A stretch of DNA of 64,000 bases from an uncultured Myxococcales bacterium. GTDB taxonomy: Bacteria; Myxococcota_A; UBA9042. A model generated the notes under the pieces. It had not been told where the DNA came from and did no database searches. It saw nothing but the letters and a program-made list of their open reading frames with translations. The position numbers and the translations under genes were made by a program. Numbering within the stretch: the stretch's first letter is position 1; every line of letters starts with the position of its first letter. Below are positions 17,953 to 26,707 of the stretch, piece after piece. The stretch covers positions 62,001-126,000 of the forward strand of contig CAIMEY010000002.1 in NCBI GenBank assembly GCA_903840165.1, written 5' to 3'.

Positions 17953-18789
17953 ATGCCTGAACAATCTCTGTATTTGGCCATTGTGGCGGTGCTTGTTTGG
18001 CTAGTGACGCTCGCGGTCGCGCGCGTACTGCAGCGCCTGCTCATCGGTGTGGCGCAGCCGCGTCCGGGGCACGGCATGGCAGCCGCAGGGCAGGTGCTAG
18101 CGACGTGTATTATTTCAGGTAGTTTGGTGGCGGAGGGCATCACCGGCAACTTGCACACGCCGGCCACGTGGCTGCGCGACGCGACCACTGTGGGCACTTT
18201 CGCTCTGATTGCCGTGGTTTTACAGACGCTTGCCGGTTGGCTGGGCATGAAGACCTTGCTGGGCAAGCGTCTCAGTGGTGCGTACGAAAAAGGCAATGAT
18301 GCCGCAATGTTGGCCGGAGCCGGTCACGATGTGGGCGCGGCTCTGATTGTCGCGCACAGCGTTTACGGTCGTGATTTTTCCCAGCTCCACGTCTCGATCG
18401 CCTTCTTTGCCCTGGCGCAACTGGCAGCGCTCGCGTTGGGCATCGGCTTTCGCGCGCTGACGCGGTATGACGATGCGGAGCAAGTGGTCGACGGAAACGT
18501 TGCTGCTGCGCTGAGTTATGTCGGTGTCCTACTGGCCGCAAGCCTTCTGGCCGGGCACGCTGTGCAGGGCGATTTCACCGGCTGGGTGCCTGGGCTTCGC
18601 GGTTTTGTCGGCGCATTGCTCTTTGGTGTCGTGCTGTTGCCTGTGCGACGTTGGTTGGTGGAGCGCTTCTTGCTGCGCGGCGTGAGCCTGGATGAGGCTG
18701 TCGCTCGGCAGCGCGATGTCGCCGCGGCTGCTGTGGAATGCGCCAGTTATATTGCCGTTGCGCTGCTCTTGCACTTGGCAGGCGTCTAG
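17953..18789 (+). CDS. Membrane protein with two DUF350 (YjfL-type) repeats
   Basis: About 278 residues are predicted. The ATG at 17953 has GGAG eight bases upstream; upstream in-frame ATG and GTG codons are weaker. The protein has about eight membrane helices in two similar halves. Each half carries a DUF350-like small-residue motif after a charged residue: EKGNDAAMLAGAGHDVGAAL and DGNVAAALSYVGVLLAASLL. E. coli YjfL is a single DUF350 protein encoded near the ATP-grasp gene yjfC. Here a glutathionylspermidine-synthase-like gene also follows, 52 bases downstream. The molecular role of DUF350 is unknown. Confidence 0.8.
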   Translation: MPEQSLYLAIVAVLVWLVTLAVARVLQRLLIGVAQPRPGHGMAAAGQVLATCIISGSLVAEGITGNLHTPATWLRDATTVGTFALIAVVLQTLAGWLGMKTLLGKRLSGAYEKGNDAAMLAGAGHDVGAALIVAHSVYGRDFSQLHVSIAFFALAQLAALALGIGFRALTRYDDAEQVVDGNVAAALSYVGVLLAASLLAGHAVQGDFTGWVPGLRGFVGALLFGVVLLPVRRWLVERFLLRGVSLDEAVARQRDVAAAAVECASYIAVALLLHLAGV

Positions 18790-18841
18790 GCGCAATGCGG
18801 ATTGCCCTTGCCGACCACTAGAGATTCCGGAGTCATTTTCA

Positions 18842-20215
18842 ATGGGTGCCAACACAAGCAGCGGGTTGGATTTGCTGCAGGCCGGGTCTACACCTGCGCT
18901 GCGCCCAGGATTGTCGGGCGTGCCTCAGCCGATCAGCCGAAATTACGCGGCGTTGGCGCAGCAGCTGATGGCCGCGGGCCTGTCGGACCCATGGGTGGAC
19001 GGCAAACCGCGCTTTGGCCGTGAACCGGTGCGTCTGAGCCCCGCTCAGGTCAATGAACTCGTTACAGCTGCTGAGCTTTTTGCCGCGGCGATGGACCACA
19101 CCCTCAGGATGCTGGCCAAGGACCCGGCGGCGATGGCCGATCTGCATCTGACGCCCTATCAAGAGATGTTGTGGCAGACATCGGCGGGTCGCTGGCACGG
19201 CATTGCCCGCGCCGATGCGTTCTTTTGCCCTGACGGTGTGCGGATTTGCGAGGTCAATTGCGATACGCCCTCAGGGCAGCCAGAGGCCGTCATCCTCGGG
19301 CAGTTGGCCGCCGCAGATGCGCCAGAAGCTATTGATCCCAATCGCTTTTTGCTCGATCGCTACGCCGCGCTCCTGCAGGCCACGGCACCCGCGGACCGGA
19401 AAGGCCAGCCTCTGTCGGTCGGGATCCTGTATCCCACCGAACTAACAGAAGATTTGGCGATGGTCGAGCTCTACACCCGCGACTTAACGGCCCGCGGCTG
19501 GCAGGTGGTGCATGGCTCGCCGTTCAACCTGCATCTGGGGGCCGATGGGCGCGCCGCGCTGTGGGGCCAACCGTGTGACGTCTTGATTCGTCACTACAAA
19601 ACCGATTGGTGGACCGAGAGGCAGCCCGTCTGGCAGCGCGATGAACCCTTTGCCGATTCGGCGCCTCTGGACGGTCCGTTGGCGATCCTGCTGGCGGCCC
19701 AACTGCAAGGCAGGACGACCGTCGTCAATCCGATGGGCGCAGTTGTGCCGCAAAACAAACGGTTTTTGGCGTCAATGTGGCAGATGCAGACGCAGTTGCC
19801 GGCCGAACTGGCCCAGGCTGTCCAGCGATACCTGCCGGAAACCAAGGGCTTGGACCACTGCGACCTCGAGGTCATTCGCGCCCAGCGCCAGCGGTGGGTG
19901 CTCAAGTCTGATTACGGAGCCGAGGGCTCAGAAGTCGTTGTTGGTGCAGAAGTTTCTCAGGCTGATTGGCTCAACTATGTCGATAGCGCCAAGCCCACGC
20001 GCTTTGTGGTGCAGGCTCACTTTGATGCACAGCGAACGGCCGGAATGCAAACGAATTTTGGGGTTTTCTTGGTGGCCGGCCGCGGGGCTGGTCTTTATGC
20101 GCGCCACTCGGTTCAGGCGACTGACCCCGGCGCGTGCAGCGTCGCGGTCTTGGTCGAGCGATCAGCAGGGGCCAACGCCGTCAAAGTTGCACAGTCCGGT
20201 GAGGTCGCGGCATGA
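18842..20215 (+). CDS. Glutathionylspermidine-synthase-like ATP-grasp ligase
   Basis: The product has 457 residues, from an ATG with GGAG nine bases upstream. The PF03738-type features are visible: ICEVNCDTPSGQPE near the N-terminus, then CDVLIRHYKTDWW, the NPMGAVVPQNKRFLASMW motif, and VLKSDYGAEGSEVVV in the ATP-grasp region. Relatives include the synthase half of E. coli Gsp and the shorter YgiC and YjfC; they form an amide bond between a carboxylate and an amine using ATP. There is no amidase domain here. The true acceptor and donor are unknown. The stop overlaps the next ATG (ATGA), so the ligase is translationally coupled to the membrane protein that follows. Confidence 0.85.
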   Translation: MGANTSSGLDLLQAGSTPALRPGLSGVPQPISRNYAALAQQLMAAGLSDPWVDGKPRFGREPVRLSPAQVNELVTAAELFAAAMDHTLRMLAKDPAAMADLHLTPYQEMLWQTSAGRWHGIARADAFFCPDGVRICEVNCDTPSGQPEAVILGQLAAADAPEAIDPNRFLLDRYAALLQATAPADRKGQPLSVGILYPTELTEDLAMVELYTRDLTARGWQVVHGSPFNLHLGADGRAALWGQPCDVLIRHYKTDWWTERQPVWQRDEPFADSAPLDGPLAILLAAQLQGRTTVVNPMGAVVPQNKRFLASMWQMQTQLPAELAQAVQRYLPETKGLDHCDLEVIRAQRQRWVLKSDYGAEGSEVVVGAEVSQADWLNYVDSAKPTRFVVQAHFDAQRTAGMQTNFGVFLVAGRGAGLYARHSVQATDPGACSVAVLVERSAGANAVKVAQSGEVAA

Positions 20216-21699
20216 ATGGGCCTGGGAACAAAGATTTCGAGCGTTTGTTCTTCCTGGACAGCCCAGAGCTGACGGGCGCCCGCTGGTGGCAACAGTCCGT
20301 GGTGGAAACCCGCGCCGCTTCTCAGGATTGGGAGTCTGCGCCCGGTCCTTATGACCGACCGGTGCAGACCGTGTCGACCCGTCGCGGGGCGCTGTCCGCC
20401 ATCTTTTCGCTGGGGATCGGCTTACTGGTGATCGGCAAGTGCACCGCCAGTATTGTTCAGGATTTCTCAAGCGGTTCAAGCGACCCTCTCGATGACGCCC
20501 ACGAGGACGCCCTGGCCCTGCAACAGGCCCAAGGCTGGGACATCGGTGCCACCAATCAGGCCCTGAGCTTTCCTGATGGCGTGAGCCAAGATGCCAGCAA
20601 TCAGTCCCAGTGGCGCAATGCCATTTCCACGTTGGATATCGAACTCTCGCCCGCGACCGAGGCGTATCGTCCCTGGTACGTGCCCACCCTGCTGCGCGCG
20701 CCGGGGCAGACGCTCAATGCGTCACTGGCCCAGGCCCTACAGCCAATTCACAGCAATGCCATGGATTTGGCCTACAGCAAAGGCCTCGCGCTCGCCGAGC
20801 TTTTCGATGCCATGCCGACCTCGGCGCAGGACACGCTGCTCGTCATCGATCTGCCAGGACCCGAGGCCGTGGCCCTTGCTGCGGCGCTGGCGTGGCGCTT
20901 TGAGCCGGTCTTTGGCCTGGACAACTGTCCGCACCCGCGCGGCGTGGTCCCCGCCCACTTGACGCTGGCGGCAATCCTCTTTGAGTTGCCGTTGTTCCGT
21001 GACGCTGCCTCGGCACGTCAAACGCCAGCGCCGATGATGCTCGTGCTGGACGCCAATCGGCTCACGCCCTACACGGACTCGGGGAACATATTCGATAATC
21101 GCTGGTTGGCGAAGATTCCTTCGGCTAGCGAGCTGCAGCGGCTGGGCGTCAAGCAGCTGCTCTACGTGGCTCCCTCCGGTGCAGAGCATGAACTCGATGA
21201 TCTCAATGATGATTTCGTCGCATTAGCCAATGCCTCGGTCGACCTGAGGCTGCTACCCATCAGCGACCTGCGCGAAGAGAATCCCGCCGATTTGGCCAAT
21301 GCGCCCACCGACACGGTGCCCGGCGAGCTCTACCAACCGGTCGATAATCAAGCGCAATATGCCAATTCTACCTGGCGAGGCCACCAGGTCCAGCGCTACT
21401 ACTGGGGCGGTTCCCGGGCCATGCACGTCCACTTTTGGCAGGCGTATCGCCCCTACCTCGGTATTCGGATGCACTTTTCACCGTTTCGCGGCTCCGGCGT
21501 GTCTATCGGCTGGCATCCCTCGATGCGCTCGACGATGTTCTCAGGCCGCGGTTTTGGCGGTGGCGGCTTTGGCGGGGGCGGAGGCTGGCGGTCGAGATCC
21601 TCCAGTGGTTTCGGGCGGGTATCGCACAGTCACTGGGGCAGCTCGAGCTCAGGTCGCAGCGGGTCTCTTGGGCGTTCGTCCTTCTTCGGCGGTGGCTGA
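20212..21699 (+). CDS. Membrane-anchored protein with Gly/Ser-rich tail, partner of the ATP-grasp ligase
   Basis: The product has 495 residues. A single membrane helix lies at about residues 63-82 (LSAIFSLGIGLLVIGKCTAS). A large soluble part follows, to about 400, with a DTLLVIDLPGPEAVALAAAL segment and a central region rich in acidic loops. The last 60 residues are a Gly/Ser/Phe/Arg-rich tail (GRGFGGGGFGGGGGW). I do not recognise a named domain. The LLVIDLPG-type segment and the ATGA overlap with the ligase suggest joint function. A Gly-rich stretch also precedes the folded part in many DUF1517 proteins, and here a DUF1517-like protein is encoded next, so the two genes may represent a split arrangement. 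Confidence 0.75.
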   Translation: MNGPGNKDFERLFFLDSPELTGARWWQQSVVETRAASQDWESAPGPYDRPVQTVSTRRGALSAIFSLGIGLLVIGKCTASIVQDFSSGSSDPLDDAHEDALALQQAQGWDIGATNQALSFPDGVSQDASNQSQWRNAISTLDIELSPATEAYRPWYVPTLLRAPGQTLNASLAQALQPIHSNAMDLAYSKGLALAELFDAMPTSAQDTLLVIDLPGPEAVALAAALAWRFEPVFGLDNCPHPRGVVPAHLTLAAILFELPLFRDAASARQTPAPMMLVLDANRLTPYTDSGNIFDNRWLAKIPSASELQRLGVKQLLYVAPSGAEHELDDLNDDFVALANASVDLRLLPISDLREENPADLANAPTDTVPGELYQPVDNQAQYANSTWRGHQVQRYYWGGSRAMHVHFWQAYRPYLGIRMHFSPFRGSGVSIGWHPSMRSTMFSGRGFGGGGFGGGGGWRSRSSSGFGRVSHSHWGSSSSGRSGSLGRSSFFGGG

Positions 21700-21714
21700 G
21701 CGAGGTAGCTAAGC

Positions 21715-22290
21715 ATGGCATATACGTTTTTCTATGTTCAGGTGGCGATCGAGGCATCCCCCTACGATGGGTTGCGTCGTCAACTCCATGACTTGTTTGT
21801 CAATAGTGCGCCAGAACAGTCCCTGGCCGATAAGCGGATGTTCTACAAGCGTTTGGTTACCCTGCTGGGCGAGGCGCGGGGACGCTTTCGCTTCGGCGAC
21901 TGGGACTTGCTGCGAAAAGCCAATGCCAATGAGGAGTTTGACTCTTGGTGTGCTGAACTGGAGCAAGCGGGTGCTACGAGCACGCAATCGGCTGAGCCCC
22001 AAAAGGATTTGTCCCCGGGCCTGCAGCATGTGGTTGTTACCGTGCTAATTCTGGCGGTGCGTGGCGGCAGCAGCGACGACACCTTGGGCGATCGGTGCGA
22101 CCTCCAAGATCCCGACTACTTTACCGTAGATACCTTTGCACGACTGATCGACACCTTGCCTATGCTGACCTTTGCGAGCATCAAAGCTGACGCCGTCTAC
22201 CTGCAACCCGGCCAATCCGACGAGGGTTGGACCACCGGCGAATTGCGCAGTGCGGACTGGGACTACCTCAAACCCTTGACCGGATTGTGA
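21715..22290 (+). CDS. DUF1517-like protein
   Basis: The product has 191 residues, from an ATG with GAGGT eight bases upstream. It starts with a TFFYVQVAIEASPYDGLRRQL helix region. The C-terminal half (LQHVVVTVLILAV, then an acidic loop, then WTTGELRSADWDYLKPL) matches the DUF1517 pattern of YIVVTLLVA followed by a Trp-x-x-x-E-L-x-x-x-Y/W-P-L tail. DUF1517 has no established biochemical function. The gene lies 15 bases after the Gly-rich membrane protein gene and eight bases before the PLP enzyme gene, so all probably form one operon. Confidence 0.6.
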   Translation: MAYTFFYVQVAIEASPYDGLRRQLHDLFVNSAPEQSLADKRMFYKRLVTLLGEARGRFRFGDWDLLRKANANEEFDSWCAELEQAGATSTQSAEPQKDLSPGLQHVVVTVLILAVRGGSSDDTLGDRCDLQDPDYFTVDTFARLIDTLPMLTFASIKADAVYLQPGQSDEGWTTGELRSADWDYLKPLTGL

Positions 22291-22298
22291 GACCGACC

Positions 22299-23612
22299 AT
22301 GCCGACCACGCCCTTGCCAGAACAAGGTCAGACAGCTGCAGAAGTCCTTGAAAAATTGCAACAAGCCAAGGCCAATGATGCCAACTGGCGCGACGGCCGA
22401 ACCTTTAGCCTTGTGTACTATGCCGGCCCGGAGCTGGAGGCGCTCATCAAAGCCGCGGCGATGGCGAGCTTCTCAGAAAATGCCCTGAATCCTATGGCCT
22501 TTCCAAGCCTGCGGCGCTTTGAGACCGAAGTGCTGTCCTGGTGCGCAGAACTGCTGGGTGATCCGGCTGCGGTGGGTACGCTGACCTCAGGGGGTACCGA
22601 AAGCATCTTGATGGCTGTGAAAACGGCGAGAGACTGGGCGCGGCAACACCGGCCTCTGGCGACGCGGCCCAACATGCTGGTGCCGGCCACGGTGCACCCG
22701 GCCTTTCATAAGGCTGCGCATTACTTAGGCGTTGAGGCGATTTCGCTGCCCGTGGATGCGGATTTTCGCGTAGACGTTCAAACAGCGCGAAAGGCATTGA
22801 CCTCGCAGACGATTCTCATTGTTGGCTCCGCTCCTGCCTATCCGCACGGCGTGGTCGATCCGATCGGGGACCTGGCAGCACTGGCCCAGGAACACGGCAT
22901 TCTTTGTCATGTTGATGCTTGCCTCGGTGGGATGATCCTGCCTTTTGTCGAGCAGTTGGGCTTTGCGGTTGCGCCCTGGCGCCTCGACGTCCCGGGCGTT
23001 ACGTCCTTGTCCTGCGACCTGCACAAGTACGGCTATGCCGCCAAAGGTGCTTCGGTCGTGCTGTACAAGACCCGGGAATTGCGCAAGTTCCAGTTCATGG
23101 GCTATGCCGGCTGGCCAGGAGGGCTCTGGGGATCACCGAGCGCCGCAGGGACTCGTCCCGGAGGTCCCATCGCAGCGGCATGGGCTGTGATGCAATACCT
23201 CGGTAAATCTGGCTACTTGCGCTTAGCTGATACGGCGATGACGGCTGCGGTTGCGTTGCAATCCGGGCTGCGCGCGATCCCAGGCCTGACGGTGCTTGGA
23301 CAGCCCGTGGCGACCGTATTCGCCTTTACGGGAACGGACATCGATATTTACGCCGTCGGTGACGCCATGGACGCCCGCGGCTGGCACCTGGATCGCCAAC
23401 AGATGCCCGCGGCGCTGCACATGATGATTACTGCCGCCCATGCGCCCTATGTGCAAGAATTACTTGCCGATCTCGCGGATTCTGCGGCCCAAGCGCGCGC
23501 CCAAGGTCCGTCCACCGGCCAGCAGGCGGCCATGTACGGCATGGTTGGCTCCCTGCCCGATCGCAGCATTGGCGATGAAATGATCGTTGAATTCATGGAT
23601 TCTCTGGATTGA
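22299..23612 (+). CDS. PLP-dependent lyase of the sphingosine-1-phosphate lyase / group II decarboxylase family
   Basis: The product has 437 residues, from an ATG eight bases after the previous gene. The fold-type I signatures are clear: LTSGGTESILMAV (phosphate loop), HVDACLGG, and SCDLHKYGYA with the Schiff-base Lys at residue 243. The SCDxHKYGY version and the length match bacterial sphingosine-1-phosphate lyases better than glutamate decarboxylases. Such enzymes cleave phosphorylated sphingoid bases to a fatty aldehyde and phosphoethanolamine. No membrane anchor is visible. An alternative substrate, such as another amino acid or amine phosphate, is possible. It is the last gene of this run; a 507-bp gap follows. 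Confidence 0.8.
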   Translation: MPTTPLPEQGQTAAEVLEKLQQAKANDANWRDGRTFSLVYYAGPELEALIKAAAMASFSENALNPMAFPSLRRFETEVLSWCAELLGDPAAVGTLTSGGTESILMAVKTARDWARQHRPLATRPNMLVPATVHPAFHKAAHYLGVEAISLPVDADFRVDVQTARKALTSQTILIVGSAPAYPHGVVDPIGDLAALAQEHGILCHVDACLGGMILPFVEQLGFAVAPWRLDVPGVTSLSCDLHKYGYAAKGASVVLYKTRELRKFQFMGYAGWPGGLWGSPSAAGTRPGGPIAAAWAVMQYLGKSGYLRLADTAMTAAVALQSGLRAIPGLTVLGQPVATVFAFTGTDIDIYAVGDAMDARGWHLDRQQMPAALHMMITAAHAPYVQELLADLADSAAQARAQGPSTGQQAAMYGMVGSLPDRSIGDEMIVEFMDSLD

Positions 23613-24119
23613 ACGCCCACTGCACCTCCTCCGGGTCGTCCGCCAGAATTGAAGTAATCTCTTGTAATCGTGTTGTTTTTCCGCCAAACTCGGTGGCACG
23701 GAACAGGTTGTCGGTGCCTCAAGCGCGATGAACTGCCACGTCGCGTCGTCCACGGCGCGATCGTTGATGAGAAAGCGCTCTAATATCAAGCTGCTCCAAA
23801 GACGGCTGGCCCATCTTCGGTCTCGCGATCGAAAGGCGTTTGCAAGCCTCAACGGCCACGCTTAGATGATATACCTTGAATAACAGGTAGTTGACGACCA
23901 TTGCGCTCCCGGTCCGCCCAGGGCAGGGCAGAGGGCGTTGATTGGCTATTGCCAAGGGTCGGGCGCGACGTATCATGTACAATGCACCCTTGTGCAAATT
24001 GGGTGTACGTCCGCGCAATAACGCTGGACGGAGGACGCGCATTCGCTGCGTTGCAAGCCGATGCCAGCCCGCGCAAGGGCAGGCCAAGTGCTTGGTTGTG
24101 AAACGAATTGAGGTGCAAG
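23613..24119. other. Intergenic region, 507 bp
   Basis: This separates the PLP lyase from the MopE-type lipoprotein. No RNA gene or protein gene I would defend is present; ORFs on the minus strand overlap both neighbours and read as shadows. GAGGT just before 24120 is the ribosome site of the next gene. Confidence 0.5.
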
Positions 24120-26381
24120 ATGATGAACCGCAACCTGAAAGATTTGTTCCACAGTTTCAGCGCCTTGGCGGTCGCCCTAGCGGCGGTCACGGCCTGTAGC
24201 AACAGCACAGCCCCCCAGAGCAGCCAGGCCAATGGCTTGTTCAACTTGCCGCCTTCGGGCGATCTCGGCACTGGCGTTAAACTGCCTGATACTAGTGACA
24301 CTTCGGCGCAACCAGCCGATGGAGCGAACACCGGCGCCGACGCTGTGGCCGTCGACCCAGACGCAGTCGCTGACAACGGTGGCGCGCCCAATTCCGATGC
24401 GGTCATCGCCCCGGACAGCGGGCCAGTGAATCCAGGCGGCGATGCCGTAAGCCCTGGCAATGACACTGGTTCCTCGGGTGGCAATGACACTTCAAGCACC
24501 AAGGATACCGGCACCAAGCCGCCCGCGTGCACAGACGAAGACGGCGACGGCTTTGGCGACGGCTGCGACGCCGGCCCCGATTGCGACGATTACAACCCGA
24601 ATTTCAATACTTCCTGCCCCGACTGCTCCAAGGGCAACGTCCCCGGCTGCGGCTGCAAGGGCAAGTCGGTCCCCTGCTATTCCGCCGACCCCGCGTCGGC
24701 CGGCAAGGGCATTTGCAAAGCCGGCGTGCAGGCTTGCAAGAACGGCTTCTGGGGCGAATGCGTCGGCGAAGTCGATCCGGGCACTGAAATCTGCGACGGC
24801 CTTGACAACAACTGCGACGGCACCACCGATGAGGGCGTCAAGTCCAGCTGCGGCGGTTGCGACCTGAGCTGCGTGCAAAAGGGCGTCGGCACTGGCACCG
24901 ACAACGCGTTCACGCTGAATTCTGAGAATTCCAGCGGTGTTGGCCTCGATGACCAGGGCAATATCAAGATCGACTCTTCGCAGATCAGCCTCAGCCTCAA
25001 GTTCCTCTGGGCCTCGAACTCTCCAGACAACACCGTCAGCAAGATCGACTGCAAAACCGTCAAGGAAGTCGGACGTTACAAGGTCTGCACCGACCCGTCG
25101 CGTACCTCGGTGGACCTCGACGGAAATGTCTGGGTCGGCTGCCGCGCTGGTGGTAAAGTCGCGAAGATCATGTCGGAAAAGAAGAACTGCATCGACAAGA
25201 ATGGCGACGGCATCATCCAAACCTCCGAAGACCTCAATGGCGACGGCACGATTTCACCCAATGAAATGGTCGGCGGCGGCGCGGAAGGCGCTGACGAGTG
25301 CGTCAAGTTCATCACCCCGGTGCTCGGCGGCATGACCCGCGCGGCCGGTGTCGACAAGTTCAACGACGTTTGGATGGGCTTCTGGGACAACAAGTACCTC
25401 AAGCATCTCAAGGCGTCCGATGGCTCGGTCATGGAGACCGTCAACATCCCCTGCTCGCCCTATGGCCTCGTCATCGACCAGAAGGGCGTGATTTGGGTGC
25501 AGGGCGCCGGCTGCGGCTTGGTCTCGTACAACCCCCTGACCAAGGTGATTAATCAGTACAATCCGCCCTTTGGCTACAGCGCCTACGGCATCAACGTCGA
25601 CGGCAAGGGCCGCATCTGGATGGGCGGCAGTTCCGGCGGTTCCGGCGCCACCAGCTATGACCCCAAGACCGGCCAATGGATGCTGTGCCAAGGCGTGCCG
25701 AATTCAGCTGGTATTGCAACGGCCAATGACGGCTTTGTGTACCCAGCCTTGGACTGCGGCAGTGGCGGCGCGGTTGGCAAGGTCGACGGCGACCAGTGCT
25801 GGGCCAACAACGGCGTCGGCTCCTACAAAGGCGCCAACACCACCGGTGGTTGCCCGCACGGCGTGGCAGTCGACTTCGACGGGTACGTCTGGGGCGTGAA
25901 TTGGACAGGCAATTCGGTGGGCAAAGTCGACCCGAAGAACTGGGGCGCGGCCCCGCAGACGCGGCAGATCGGCAGCAGCCCGTACACCTACTCGGACATG
26001 ACCGGCTATACCCTCAACTACTTTACGGCGCCCAAAGGCTTGTATACCACGACGTTCTTTGCGGGCGGCGGTGGCAATCCCGTGTCGCAGACTACTTCCA
26101 AGGCGGTGTGGACCACCATCGACATGAAGCTGATTCTACCGCCAATGACCAAGGTGCACGTTCGTGTCAAAGCCGGCAATACCAAGGCGGATTTGGCTAA
26201 CGCGGCCTGGATCGATGTGCCGGACTTTACCGACGTGGCGCAATTGCCGTTTGATTTGACCGCCTTGCCCCAGGCGCCCATCGTCGGCGCGATGATGGAA
26301 GTGGAAATCAACCTGATTACCGACGACAAGAAGGTGACGCCCGCGGTGAGCTCGCTCAGCGCCAAGGCCAAGTTGCAATAG
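24120..26381 (+). CDS. MopE-type Cys-rich lipoprotein with beta-propeller-like C-terminal region
   Basis: The product has 753 residues. The ATG at 24120 has GAGGT six bases upstream. A lipoprotein signal ends in VALAAVTAC, followed by a Pro/Ala/Asp-rich linker to about residue 130. Next comes a Cys-rich block with the putative metal-binding motifs DEDGDGFGDGCDAGPDCDD and ICDGLDNNCDGTTDEG, found in MopE-type proteins, where a copper-binding role has been described in Methylococcus. A Ca-like loop, DKNGDGIIQTSEDLNGDGTI, also occurs. The C-terminal half has repeated WVGCRAGG, DKFNDVWMGFWDN, DQKGVIWVQG and DGKGRIWMGG blades like those of an NHL or Vgb-type beta-propeller. Probably extracellular or outer-membrane. 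The function is unknown. Confidence 0.85.
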   Translation: MMNRNLKDLFHSFSALAVALAAVTACSNSTAPQSSQANGLFNLPPSGDLGTGVKLPDTSDTSAQPADGANTGADAVAVDPDAVADNGGAPNSDAVIAPDSGPVNPGGDAVSPGNDTGSSGGNDTSSTKDTGTKPPACTDEDGDGFGDGCDAGPDCDDYNPNFNTSCPDCSKGNVPGCGCKGKSVPCYSADPASAGKGICKAGVQACKNGFWGECVGEVDPGTEICDGLDNNCDGTTDEGVKSSCGGCDLSCVQKGVGTGTDNAFTLNSENSSGVGLDDQGNIKIDSSQISLSLKFLWASNSPDNTVSKIDCKTVKEVGRYKVCTDPSRTSVDLDGNVWVGCRAGGKVAKIMSEKKNCIDKNGDGIIQTSEDLNGDGTISPNEMVGGGAEGADECVKFITPVLGGMTRAAGVDKFNDVWMGFWDNKYLKHLKASDGSVMETVNIPCSPYGLVIDQKGVIWVQGAGCGLVSYNPLTKVINQYNPPFGYSAYGINVDGKGRIWMGGSSGGSGATSYDPKTGQWMLCQGVPNSAGIATANDGFVYPALDCGSGGAVGKVDGDQCWANNGVGSYKGANTTGGCPHGVAVDFDGYVWGVNWTGNSVGKVDPKNWGAAPQTRQIGSSPYTYSDMTGYTLNYFTAPKGLYTTTFFAGGGGNPVSQTTSKAVWTTIDMKLILPPMTKVHVRVKAGNTKADLANAAWIDVPDFTDVAQLPFDLTALPQAPIVGAMMEVEINLITDDKKVTPAVSSLSAKAKLQ

Positions 26382-26707
26382 GCCGGACTGGCCTGAGCCG
26401 TGACGAGGCGGGGAAGTCTTAGCCAATGCCCGCAGTGAACGGTCTGGCCAACGTGCGCGAATCAGCGTTGCAATTCTTGCGCTGAGCCGACGTCCACAAA
26501 GCCCCTCCAAGTCCTCAAAATACCCTTCTAACTCCCTGAATTTGCGCCGCTTGTTGCCGAAGTGACGGCTATGCGTCGCCGCTGGCGATCGCGCACCCGT
26601 CTTGACGCCAAGGCACTGGGCGTCGTACAAGCAATGCGGCGGGGCAATACATCCACAGGCAAAGGCAACCGGATTGCGCGGTTCGCCTGCCAAGGGAGCC
26701 CGTCTCC
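26382..26707. other. Intergenic region, 326 bp
   Basis: No gene was seen. A weak promoter candidate is TTGACG at 26602 with TACAAG 18 bases further on, which would serve aroA. The AAGGGAG shortly before 26708 is the aroA ribosome site. Confidence 0.4.
26602..26631 (+). promoter_or_regulatory. Possible sigma-70-type promoter of aroA
   Basis: TTGACG (26602-26607) and TACAAG (26626-26631) are separated by 18 bases, about 80 bases before the aroA start. The match to consensus is only moderate. Confidence 0.3.

Noticed and set aside
23613..24119. A selenoprotein or hidden gene in the gap after the PLP lyase
   Set aside because: Reading through the TGA of the lyase does not give a plausible extension, and no conserved motif was found in either strand.
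24492..25220. Minus-strand ORF of 242 codons inside the MopE-type gene
   Set aside because: It is Ala/Val/Asp-rich and mirrors the Gly/Asp/Cys-rich coding strand, while the plus-strand gene has clear domains.
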